Positions 13,371-23,160 of a stretch of 64,000 nt of DNA are shown here, piece after piece. The stretch covers positions 89,906,805 through 89,970,804 of the forward strand of contig NC_088775.1 in NCBI RefSeq assembly GCF_954871325.1, read 5' to 3'. Every line of letters begins with the position of its first letter. The stretch's first letter is position 1. The stretch comes from Gordionus sp. m RMFG-2023 (Eukaryota; Nematomorpha; Gordioida; Chordodea; Parachordodidae). The position numbers and the translations under genes are program-made. The notes under the pieces are model-generated. The model was given only the letters and a program-made list of their open reading frames with translations, had not been told where the DNA came from and searched no databases.

Positions 13371-13690
13371 AAATGCATGATTTTTTTCCAATTATTATTA
13401 TTTAATTTCTTGTTAAATTTTCCGAAATAAATAATGAAGATAAAGTTTAATTTAAGGTATCATTAGGAAGAGAAAAATAATTCTCCATCGTTGTACGTTA
13501 ACATCTTATTGCTACATTTCATCTAAAAAAATTCTAAATTGCCTATAAAAACTTATATAAAATAATCACTGAGATTGTTTAAAATGTTATTTTTTGATAT
13601 TTATTGAAATTTTATAATATAAAATACAATAATTACAAAATAATTTATAACTGGGGAGGGACATATTTTTCCCACTGTGTATTATATATA

Positions 13691-13936
13691 TTATTTTTTG
13701 TTATGAAAAGAAAAATCAATTTCTTTTAACGTTAATACATAGCGAAACTTTACAAATAGAACATTCCCAGGATGTCCTAATATATTTTCCAGGGATTCCG
13801 AATCACTTGCAAGAATTTTTATAGAAATATGATACGATCCCTTTTTCCTTGTATCAGCGACATATTTTTTATGAAATTTTGAAGGAGTCGATATTGGAAT
13901 GCTTTGCAAGTATGATGATACACCCAAGTCAAGAAT
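13691..13936 (-). CDS. Unidentified open segment, possible exon
   Basis: An open minus-strand segment encodes '...YLQSIPISTPSKFHKKYVADTRKK...' and ends '...EIDFSFHNKK'. It has a protein-like residue mix, with GT/AG-like sequence just upstream. A second protein-like piece ('EDNIIELNWKAITIPPP') lies further upstream near 14,000-14,130 on the same strand, but the obvious splice between them does not keep a frame. I do not recognise a family. It could be a decayed host exon or chance. Confidence 0.25.
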   Translation of the reverse strand: MLDLGVSSYLQSIPISTPSKFHKKYVADTRKKGSYHISIKILASDSESLENILGHPGNVLFVKFRYVLTLKEIDFSFHNKK

Positions 13937-13989
13937 CTTTTGAGATAGAAGATTTTAGATAATTTTTAATCGAAATAGATACCTCTTAT

Positions 13990-15209
13990 ATAATCACCAT
14001 AGCCGTAATCTGATATAAAACTTGGTGGGGGTATTGTAATTGCCTTCCAATTTAATTCAATTATGTTGTCCTCGACTTCCTTTGAGTATATTTCCAAAAA
14101 GGAATCCGAATCAGTTGTACATATATCAGACAATAAAATTTTTTTGAAAAATTTTATAAAAATATAACATTTTTAAAATATAAATGTAAAATAAGCATTA
14201 TTGCACAGCGGGACAAAATGACCGGGTACATTTTTTGTAACTGCCAAAAAAATAAATGATAATTTTTAAAAATATTGATATTTATGATAAATATATAGAA
14301 TATATAAATGCTTCTTATCATTTTTTATTTATCAAATGTACCAGAATTTTGCTAAAGTTGATTTAAAAATTTTATAAAAAATATTTTGCATAAAATTAAA
14401 TAAAAAGGCGGGATCGATAAAATACGAAACTTTTTGCGCGCGAAAATATTCAAATAAACATAAATAATATAATTTTTTAAATAGGATAAATTTATACATC
14501 TGTGTATTAAATAAAATAAAAAAATCAAGCCGGGTTAAATATGTCCCACCATGTATTAAAGGTTCTTTTTTAGGTGGAAAAAATTTCAATCGGCTGTATA
14601 TTAAAAGGCTAAGAAATTTTTTTAAAAAATATTTTTGAGTGTTTTTTATTTTTGGCGCCATATTTATAACCGTTAATAGCTGGTAAACGGTGAGGGTATA
14701 AATAATTTTATTATTGAAGTGAAACATATGCACCGAGAAACCAAAGGGTTAAATCATGATATTATTTATAGCAATCAAAAGAGAGCCAAATTATGGTAGG
14801 TATATTAATATAATGAATTATTTTATCACTTTATAAATTGCTATTATCATGATTAAATAATTTTTATAAAAAAATATTTTAGTAATATTGGTATTAAAGA
14901 ACTTTTATGCATTAAAATAGAATAAAATTTAGACCAAAAATATTAAAAACATAATTTCATAAATATTAATCCGCAAGATGGACTTTAACAAACAATTATA
15001 TTGTAATATAAAAAAATACTTTTAAAATTCTTATTTTTAAATAAAATATTATTTAATTTACTTTAGTAGGTAGGGTTTGTAAAAACTTGTCTCAAAATTA
15101 TCAAATTCTAAATATAACTATCATTTAAAGTTGAAAAATTTTTATAATTTTAAAAAATTATCAATAGATATAACTAATTTTTATCTTGAATAATTTTATT
15201 ACAAAATAT
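13990..15209. other. Non-coding stretch
   Basis: A long minus-strand frame at 14,332-14,733 is low in complexity (Phe, Lys, Leu, Tyr) and resembles no family I know. I treat it as chance in AT-rich DNA. Confidence 0.4.
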
Positions 15210-15416
15210 CAGAGACCTGCAGGCCCGGCCCTAAACCCTTTTAAATTTTTTAAATATACCCGGGCCGGGCCTAAAAAATTTTTTTTTAAACATATCCGGG
15301 CCGGGCCTAAAATTTTTTTTTAAAATATATCCGGGCCGGGCTTAAGATTGTTAAACCCGGGACGGGCCTTAATATTTTTTATAAAAATTTTTACATTATG
15401 AGTTAATGGTTATAAG

Positions 15417-16342
15417 TAGTGTTGCGTAATCGGCTAAAAACTACGCCTAAACCTAATAAGGCTAAGCCTAAAAATCGGCTAAGCCTAATTAGGTAAGCCT
15501 AAAAATCGGCTAAAACTAAAAATCGGCTAAGCCTAATTAGGTTAAGCCTAAAAATCGGCTAAGCCTATATAAATCTGCTAAAATTAAATTAGTCAAAATT
15601 CTGCATCGATGCTTAGTATTAATTATTATTTATTTATTTTAGTAAAATAATTTATTTTATTTATATTTAATATAAATATTTTATTATTATCAACAAATAA
15701 ACATGATATGATTTAATATTTTTTATTTATATTATTATATTTTGAAATGAAAATAAATTTATTTATTTGATGTTATTTTAATAAAAAAAATAATATGCTG
15801 CTATATTGTAAAATTGTAATATTCTTTTTAATATAATTTATTAGTGATTTTCACAATCTTCTTTATAAATACATCTTTTATTGAGGAATTATATTGTAAA
15901 TTTTATTAGATAAATAAACAATCTTTTAGGTGAAATCTTTTATGCAGAATTTTGACTAATTTATTTTAGCCAATTTTTAGGCTTAGCCCATTTTTAGGCT
16001 TAGCCAATTTTTAGGCTTAGCCGATTTTTAGGCTTAGCCGATTTTTAGGCTTAGCCGATTTTTAGGCTTAGCCGATTTTTAGGCTTAGCCGATTTTTAGG
16101 CTTAGCCGATTTTTAGGCTTAGCCGATTTTTAGGCTTAGCCGATTTTTAGGCTTAGCCGATTTTTAGGCTTAGCCGATTTTTAGGCTTAGCCGATTTTTA
16201 GGCTTAGCCTAATTAGGTTTAGCCGATTTTTAGGCTTAGCCGATTTTTAGGCTATACCTAATTAGGCTTAGCCGATTTTTCCACCTAAAATCTCGGCTAA
16301 GCCGTTTTTAGTCGGCTAAAATTAGCCGATTACGCAACACTA
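15417..16342. mobile_element. Nested non-autonomous hAT with TTAGGCTTAGCCGATTTT array
   Basis: A 926-base element has inverted ends beginning TAGTGTTGCGTAATCGGC (about 21 exact bases each side), flanked by the perfect 8-base duplication GTTATAAG (15,409-15,416 and 16,343-16,350). The uninterrupted site survives in the sister hAT copy at about 20,835, proving the insertion. Both subterminal parts are 16-18-base tandem repeats of the AATCGGCTAAGCCTAA type: about fourteen regular copies on the right (15,970-16,215), a more degenerate inverted set on the left. No coding capacity. Confidence 0.92.
15970..16260 (+). repeat. 17-base tandem array TTTTTAGGCTTAGCCGA
   Basis: About fourteen nearly identical head-to-tail copies, then two variants carrying TAATTAGG. 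It forms the right subterminal zone of the nested hAT. Confidence 0.9.
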
Positions 16343-16739
16343 GTTATAAGATTATATTATATTATAGTTATGATTAATATAATATTGGGTGATGGTTAAC
16401 ATTACCTAACAACCCATAGATCGATCTAATTATTAAATTCCTGCAAATTTATTCAAAGTATTAATATATTTTTTTATAATTCATATCTAAATTTTTACAA
16501 CATATTTTATCAAAACAATCAAATAAAGGAATATCTTAAATAAGCCCCAATATTCAAGTATTATTAATATATTTTTTTATAATTCATATCTAAATTTTTA
16601 GAATAAATTTTACCAAAACAATCAAATAAAGGATTATCACTTCTTAAAATTTGTAATTGATTTTACTTAATATAAAGCATTTTTTAATTGAAAAATTTGT
16701 TTTACACAAGTATCATTTTATTTCTCTTTTTCTCTGTCC

Positions 16740-17175
16740 CAAATTCAAGCAATTACGTATGTAGTCAGGGACAGATCGCAAAATGACGGAAAACTATATA
16801 AAAGATTATATTAAATTACAAGAGGCTCACGAAGTAAATGAAATACCATCGACCAGTCAAATTACGACTGTTGTTAAACAAACTGAATCGTTTTATGACA
16901 AATGGGCGATGGTAATTCTGGTAATATGTCAATACCCGATGATGAATATTATAATTACATAAATAATAGATAAAACATTTAAGGTGGATAATTTGTTAGA
17001 GTGGTGGGCGGCTCATCAAAGCGAATTTCCAATTTTAGCAAAATTGGCAATTTCTGCTTTAAGTGCAAGCTGTGAGCCGAATTTTTCCACTACTGGGAGA
17101 ATTCTTGAAGAAAGAAGAAGTAATCTTCAACCTGAAAAGGTAGATATGCTTCTCTTTCTTCATGATAATTTGTGA
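16740..17175 (+). pseudogene. hAT transposase C-terminal fragment (dimerisation domain)
   Basis: From ATG 16,783 the sequence reads MTENYIKDYIKLQEAHE..., a linker-like region. After an interruption, 16,984-17,175 encodes 'LLEWWAAHQSEFPILAKLA', 'CEPNFSTTGRIL' and 'SNLQPEKVDMLLFLHDNL' with a stop. This is the hAT C-terminal dimerisation domain in its usual order (WW, FP, xFSTxG, LLFLxxN). The catalytic core is missing, removed with the interior of the element, so the fragment cannot be an active transposase. Confidence 0.85.
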
Positions 17176-18047
17176 ATTTTTAATATCTTTCTTGAGTATA
17201 GGGTTTCGTCAATCATGCTGGTTTTTTACTTTGCAAACTGTCAAATATTTATTGCATTTATTATATTTACCTTGAGTCATGAAAGTTTTTAATCCAACAT
17301 TTTTCATTATTTTTTTTTACAATATTATATAATACAATTATCTTCTTTTGTTAAAAATTTATATTATAAAATAAATTATATTAATATTGTGCAATTAGAT
17401 TATATTTTCAAAATACTATTTATTATACATGCATTTTTTTAAATAGCGATTTATTTTTATTTTATAAATTAAATAGTAAATTAAATACAATATTATTATA
17501 TTCTCAAAATATTTTCCATTTTTATAAATTAAATATTAGTTTTATTTTTTTTAAATGTAATATAAAATATAGTATATGACAAATATTATTACCATTTTTA
17601 TGAATATTAGTTTTATTTTTATAAATGCAATATAAACTATAGTATATGCTCAAAATATCCATTTTTATAAATAACAGTTTTATAATTTTTTTAAATTCAA
17701 TATAATATTCTCAAAATATTAGCTTTTTACATGTATTTTTTAAATAATAAGCGATAATACTGGCTGAAAAATATGGTAAAATACCTCATAGGTGAATTTT
17801 TGTATATACCAGGTCGAATATAATTTTAAAAAATTCCGACGTAAAAAATTTTTTAAAAAAATATCCGGGCCGGGCCTTAAATTTTTAAATCCAGGCCGGG
17901 CCGGGCCGGGCCGTAAAAATTTTTAAATCCAGGCCGGCGGGCCGTAAAAATTTTTTTTTAAAGATATCCGGGCCGGGCCTAATAAATTTAAAACCGGGCC
18001 GGGCCGGGCCGTTCAAATGGTACCTCTGCAGGTCTCTGTAGTTTAGT

Positions 18048-18840
18048 TTGGGGCAGGAGAATGAGAAGAGACAAACATTGACCATTGAAGGACATAATGG
18101 AGAGGATGATATGATGGGTAAAGTAACCTGGTTACCTGTTCAGGAGCTAATTAAGGGGTGGACGGATAGTGATGTAATTAAAAATTTACATAGTTCGGAT
18201 AAACAAAGTTTCGAAGATAATCAAGAGCTACGACCGTATAGAAGAGAGTCCAGCGAAAATTCTCGGGGAAGAAGATTGGAGATAAGACAGAATTCTGAAT
18301 CGCGAAAAAGAGAAATAATGAGTTGTTTTAATTGTGATAAGCCAGGTCATATGCTCAGAGATTGTCGCGAGGCAAAATGTTTTGGTTTTGGGAAGTTGGG
18401 ACATATAGCTCCTTATTGTCCAGGTAAACAAGAGAGATTAAGATGTGCGGGTTGTGGTCGGTTTGGGCATAATAAAGAAGAGTGCAATACGAACAATTAT
18501 GACAATAAAAGCGGTTTTCCCAAGAGAGAAATGGGTATGAATGCTTCGAATGTAAGGACGATTGAATGGAAAAAGGGGGAAAAGTTCTGGCCATAAATAT
18601 TCAAAAAGGAGAGGAGAGAAGGGTGAAATGTTTTTGAAGTCGTGAAGAAGAACATTTGGCGATGGATTGCAAAAATTTGTGACTATGATAGAGAAAAATC
18701 TGCGAATCAGATCGAGGTGAGGGGGTCGGAAAGCAGGGAGAAGTTTTATCGGAGAAAAACAAATAAAGAGGGATGTGCAAATATGTTACAAGAGGGTCTA
18801 TTACATGGCTCTTTGATTAAAGAATCCTATACAAATTGAA
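18048..18840 (+). mobile_element. Fossil retroelement piece, gag-like with zinc knuckles
   Basis: A gag-like stretch carries a row of CCHC-type zinc knuckles (for example CFNCDKPGHMLRDC and CAGCGRFGHNKEEC), with further traces to about 18,840. It starts only 10 bases beyond the right end of the hAT element at 18,038, so the hAT probably inserted into or beside it. No LTRs were identified, it is broken, and its family (LTR or LINE-type ORF1) is uncertain. Confidence 0.6.
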
Positions 18841-19075
18841 GGGAAAAATTTACCGTTTCATAGTACAACCAATTATTCTATATAGTTCTGAAACATGGCC
18901 AACCAAAGAAACAGATGAGAGAAGTCAACAAACTATGGAGATGAGAAAGCTGAGGATGTTTGCTGGGGTATCAAGAAAGGATACGGTGCGAACTACAAGA
19001 ATATTAGGTTTAAAGGTAGTACCTATTAAGACTAAGATAATGGTGAACAGACTTAGGTGGTAAGGGCACACAATG
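18836..19075 (+). mobile_element. LINE reverse transcriptase C-terminal scrap
   Basis: The sequence 'IYRFIVQPIILYSSETWPT' followed by 'RKLRMFAGVSRKDTVRTTRI' and 'MVNRLRW' matches the region after the catalytic palm in many non-LTR reverse transcriptases, whose tails read 'LLYGSETW...RRMLRWMCGVTRKDRIRN...RLRWFGH'. A stop falls right after RLRW. The palm with its YADD box is absent. It follows the gag-like fossil on the same strand, but whether both came from one element is unclear. Confidence 0.65.
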
Positions 19076-19079
19076 AGAA

Positions 19080-19760
19080 GGCCTATGAATAGAAAATAAG
19101 GTTGAGAGTTTGGATGTGATGGGTAAAAGTAAAGAGGAAGGCCAAAACTTCAATAGGGCCATCAAGTTAAAGCCAATATGAAGAAGTATAAATTAGATAA
19201 AATTGGTAATTTTTTTGTTGTTATTTGTGGGTATTTCGATAATTAAACAAAAATTCTTGTATTTTATAAGAATCTATTAGATTAAGACATTTCATTATTC
19301 ATATATTTTGCAAATAAATATCAATCAGTTTATAGATATTCAATCTATATTCATTATCAACAATTTCAAAACAAAATTCAGCAGACAAATTAATTTAAAA
19401 GCCAGTTATTTAATTAAGATATAATTTTTTTTAAATTTCATTCAAAATAGAAATATATTAATTTTATACCATAAATCTCTATAATAAATTCTTAATTTGT
19501 TAACACCTAGCTAGCACCTAATAGGGGTGTTGGGAGGGGTGTGGGGATAATTTTATTTATATGGATATAAAAATATAATGTCTTTTTATTTATTTATTTT
19601 ATAGTTGTACTAGATGATAACCCGTCAATAATGACGGAGAGTCAGAATTTTCTTCTTTATTCAATGATTTTTTTTTTGGAAAAACCCTCAGATGGCAGAT
19701 TCAATAATTGCGGTTATAAGGGTATTTGAGGATTATTTTAATAGATAAATTGAACACATA
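19080..19760. other. AT-rich intergenic stretch
   Basis: No gene recognised. A partial extra copy of the MITE end at 19,763 lies at about 19,618-19,665. Confidence 0.4.
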
Positions 19761-19762
19761 AA

Positions 19763-20172
19763 TCGTCAAGAATGACGGGGAATAAGAATATTTTTCTTTA
19801 TTCAATAATGGATGAATTATAAATTTTACCTTTACTTGATGATGAATGAAATCAGAAATTTTCCTATCTTATGAAGTTCTGGCAAGAATATATTTTTTAT
19901 ATTATAAATTACCAATACAAATGAATAAAAATTTAGTTTAAAAGATTTTTTATTGTGCACCTAAATTAAAATTACTATCCATATACTTGATAAACATATT
20001 TTATAAAAGATAATGTAAAAATTTTAGAATAACCCCTCATCTAAACAAATATAAATTTCTGAATCACATCTCATAAGATAGGAAAATTTCTGATTCATCA
20101 TCAATAAAGGTAAAATTTATTATTCATCTATCATATAAAGAATAAAATTCTGATTCCACTCATTCTTGACAA
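19763..20172. mobile_element. Palindromic MITE with ~115-base inverted arms
   Basis: The left arm (19,763-19,880: GTCAAGAATGACGGGGAATA ... TTTTCCTATCTTATGA) is repeated inverted at about 20,045-20,172, leaving a loop of roughly 165 bases. It is non-coding. Target duplications were not resolved, so the superfamily is unknown. Confidence 0.65.
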
Positions 20173-20174
20173 GC

Positions 20175-20625
20175 TATAGCTAGTAACTTATATTTTTGAT
20201 ATGGGTTCTTAAAAACATCCCTAAAATTTATGTAATTTAAGGGTCACAACAGGCACTAATTTTTGTTATTTAGCCTAAAATACAATGGTTTTCTTTATTT
20301 CCTTGTGTCCAACAATTTCTTGAATTCTGGAATTATCAGAATTTTTTTTTTCAAATGATTTCAATAAGGCATATCAACCTGTGTTTTGCTCATTCCTTTA
20401 AGTTCAAATAAAGTCAAATGGTAAATGAAATAATTCAGTTATTGAAAATACGGTCCACGGGCTTTGATTTATTCATCAGGCTCCAGCCCAGGTCAGCAGT
20501 AAAAATAATTTGCAGGCCCATTCCATATTTAATAATAAAAAAATTCAAACCCAATCCCATCATAAGTTTCAAAAATTTTAAATATTGGTATAAAAACATG
20601 ACTATCTTTTATTACATATATATAT
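20175..20625. other. Intergenic stretch
   Basis: GC-richer words near 20,470-20,520 (GGCTCCAGCCCAGG, GCAGGCCC) may be a worn hAT end. No gene recognised. Confidence 0.35.
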
Positions 20626-22109
20626 CAGAGACCTGCAGGCCCGGCCCCGTATTTTAAATTTTTTAAATATACCCGGGCCGGGCCTAAAAAAATTTTTTTT
20701 TAATATATCCGGGCCGGGCCTAAAAAATTTTTTTTAAATATATCCGGGCTGGGCCGGGCCGGGCCTAAGATTGTTAAACCCGGGCCGGGCCGGGCCTTTA
20801 TATTTTTTATAAAAATTTTTACATTATGAGTTAATGGTTATAAGATTATATTATATTATAATTATGATTAATATAATATTGGGTGATGGTTAACACACCT
20901 AACACCCACAGATCGATCTAATTATTAATTTCCTGCAAATTTATACAAAGTATTAATATATTTTTTTATAATTCAATATCTATTTTTACAAATATTTTAC
21001 CAAAACAATCAAATAAAGGAATATCTTAAATAAGCCCCAATATTCAAGTATTAATAATATATATTTTTTATGATTCATATCTAAATTTTTTGAATATTTA
21101 CCAAAACAATCAAATAAAGGAATATCATGGCACAAAATACTAATGATATAATTAATAAAATTAAAAATAATATTTATTCTTTTAGAAATACAAATAATAA
21201 TTTAAAATCTGATATATGGGCTAAATTTAACATCATCTCATCATAGATGAAAATAAAAAAAACATTGGCTACGTACAATGTAAGAATTGTTCAAGTATAT
21301 TATCTTATAATTATAAACATGGTACATCACATCTAAAATGACATAAATGTGATGGTAAATCCATGAAAATTAATAAATTTTTTTACACCTGAAAAACCAA
21401 CCTATAAATGTAATATAAAATATTTAAAAATTATAAAATAAATTATATTAATATTGTGCAATTAGATTATATTTTCAAAATACTATTTATTATACATGCA
21501 TTTTTTTAAATAGCGATTTATTTTTATTTTATAAATTAAATAGTAAATTAAATACAATATATTATATTCTCAAAATATTTTCCATTTTTATAAATTAAAT
21601 ATTAGTTTTATTTTTTTTAAATGCAATATAAAATATAGTATATGCTCAAAATAATTACCATTTTTATGAATATTAGTTTTATTTTTATAAATGCAAAAAA
21701 ATATAGTATATGCTCAAAATATCCATTTTTATAAATAACAGTTTTATAATTTTTATAAATTCAATATAATATTCTCAAAATATTAGCTTTTTACATGTAT
21801 TTTTTAAATAATAAGCGATAATACTCGCTGAAAAATATGGTAAAATACCTCATGGGTGAATTTTTGTATATACCAGGTCGAATATAATTTTAAAAAATTC
21901 CGAGCCGGGCCTGAAATTTTTAAATCTGGGCCGGGCCGGGCCGTAAAAAATTTTTTTAAAATTTATCCGGGCCGGGCCTTAAATCTTTAAATCCGGGCCG
22001 GGCCGTAAAAAAATTTTTAAAAAAATATCCGGGCCCGGCCGGGCCTAAAAAATTTAAAACCGGGCCGGGCCGGGCCGGGCCGTGTAAATGGTGCCTCTGC
22101 AGGTCTCTG
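20626..22109 (+). mobile_element. hAT element with GGCCCGGCC-rich ends, copy 2
   Basis: It has the same ends as copy 1 (CAGAGACCTGCAGGCCCGGC ... CTCTGCAGGTCTCTG) and matching 8-base flanks ATATATAT (20,618-20,625 and 22,110-22,117; the flank is low complexity, so this duplication is weaker proof). Right subterminal DNA has at least four CCGGGCCGGGCC blocks. It lacks the nested hAT of copy 1 and supplies that element's empty site. It retains only the start of a transposase. Confidence 0.88.
21127..21400 (+). pseudogene. hAT transposase N-terminal fragment (BED zinc finger)
   Basis: From ATG 21,127: MAQNTNDIINKIKNNIY... 'KSDIWAKFNII', then, past a stop, 'YVQCKNCSSILSYNYKHGTS' and 'HLK-HKCDG'. 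This is a BED-type finger: W and F of the first strand, CxxC, the GTSxL turn, and the His/Cys end with one codon changed to a stop. The rest of the transposase is deleted. With copy 1 (C-terminus only) it shows that the family once encoded a BED-hAT transposase. Confidence 0.75.
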
Positions 22110-22737
22110 ATATATATAATTTATTTATTATTGCACTTTAATAATAATAACATTTCGTTGTCATGAATATTACAACTATTGTTACTATCTTCACCAAATA
22201 TTCTATATTTATATCATATTATAATAAATTTAAAACCTGAAAGCCTTCAGGAAATTAAACCCATTATCTGTAATCATCTTTATAAAAGAACCATTATCCA
22301 CTAGATAATGGTTGGTTGAACAGTATCTATTATAAAGTTCATTATGACTGTGTCAGCAAATTTTTGAGATACACCTGGTGTTGATGAATCCAAATTGCTT
22401 AATTTTATCTGAATTAATTTTGATTTGGAAGTGGATGTATCTTCTTCCATTGCCCCAAAACTTTTGAGATATTTTTATTTTATTCCCTATTTTATATAAT
22501 ATTATAGAGTCGAAATGACCATTTCGTTAGATTTTTATGGCGGCCCGGGCATTTTTTGATATATCTTTAAATTTCAAGTTGATATTTTGAATAATACTAT
22601 TTGAAAAAAAATGTTACAATGTCTTTATTTAGGTGTATTTTAAGACATGTTTAAACTAAAATACTAAATCTATAAATAATATAGAAGTTATTCATGATAT
22701 GTTCTAATAAATTCAGTTCAGAATACGGTACAGAGAT

Positions 22738-23152
22738 TAGAGATCTGCAAAGTTAGGTCAGGCCCGAATGGGCTTTGGGCCGGGCTCGGGGCTAATTCTA
22801 TTTAAAACAATCGGGTTTAGCCCCGGCCAGGCCTTATATTTTGAAAAATAATCGGGCCGGTCAAATCGGTCCTAGGGAATTTTTTTAAATATAACTAAAT
22901 TTATCAATTTTATATTGAATTTTTTATGTAAAATAAAAAATTTTTGATTTTATTTATTGAAACTAAACGACATATAACATATGTCTTTTATTTTGAGTAA
23001 TTATAAAAATTAATTTCTATATTTAAGTAATTTCGGACCGGGACGACCAAACTTTTAAAAAAAGTTCGGGATCGGGCCGGGCCGGCAAAACATTTTAAAA
23101 AAAAATTCGGGCCGAGCTTGGTTAGAAAATTTAGGCCCGATGCATATCACTA
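22738..23152. mobile_element. hAT MITE, right-arm copy
   Basis: 415 bases, ends TAGAGATCTGCA and TGCATATCACTA, flanked by ACAGAGAT on both sides (22,730-22,737 and 23,153-23,160), the reverse complement of the left-arm target duplication. It is about 100 bases longer than the left-arm copy because of extra CCGGGCCGGCC-containing sequence, so one arm lost or the other gained an internal block. Confidence 0.82.
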
Positions 23153-23160
23153 ACAGAGAT

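Larger units (their letters stand above)
15210..18038 (+). mobile_element. hAT element with GGCCCGGCC-rich ends, copy 1
   Basis: Ends are CAGAGACCTGCAGGCCCGGC and its inverted partner CTCTGCAGGTCTCTG at 18,038. Subterminal regions are built from repeated CCGGGCCGGGCC blocks separated by A/T runs. The interior aligns with copy 2 (20,626-22,109) on both sides, but copy 1 keeps the transposase C-terminus whereas copy 2 keeps an N-terminal BED finger. A different hAT is nested at 15,417-16,342. The 8-base flanks do not match, so the target duplication is lost or the ends have recombined. Confidence 0.85.

Noticed and set aside
14332-14733. 133-residue minus-strand frame
   Set aside because: Low-complexity Phe/Lys/Leu/Tyr composition typical of AT-rich DNA, with no motif or splice context.
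15970-16260. Possible CRISPR-like or telomeric array
   Set aside because: Head-to-tail 17-base units without spacers, bounded by hAT ends and target duplications; it is a transposon subterminal array.
18228-18594. Minus-strand frames across the zinc-knuckle region
   Set aside because: Antisense shadows of the fossil gag-like sequence.
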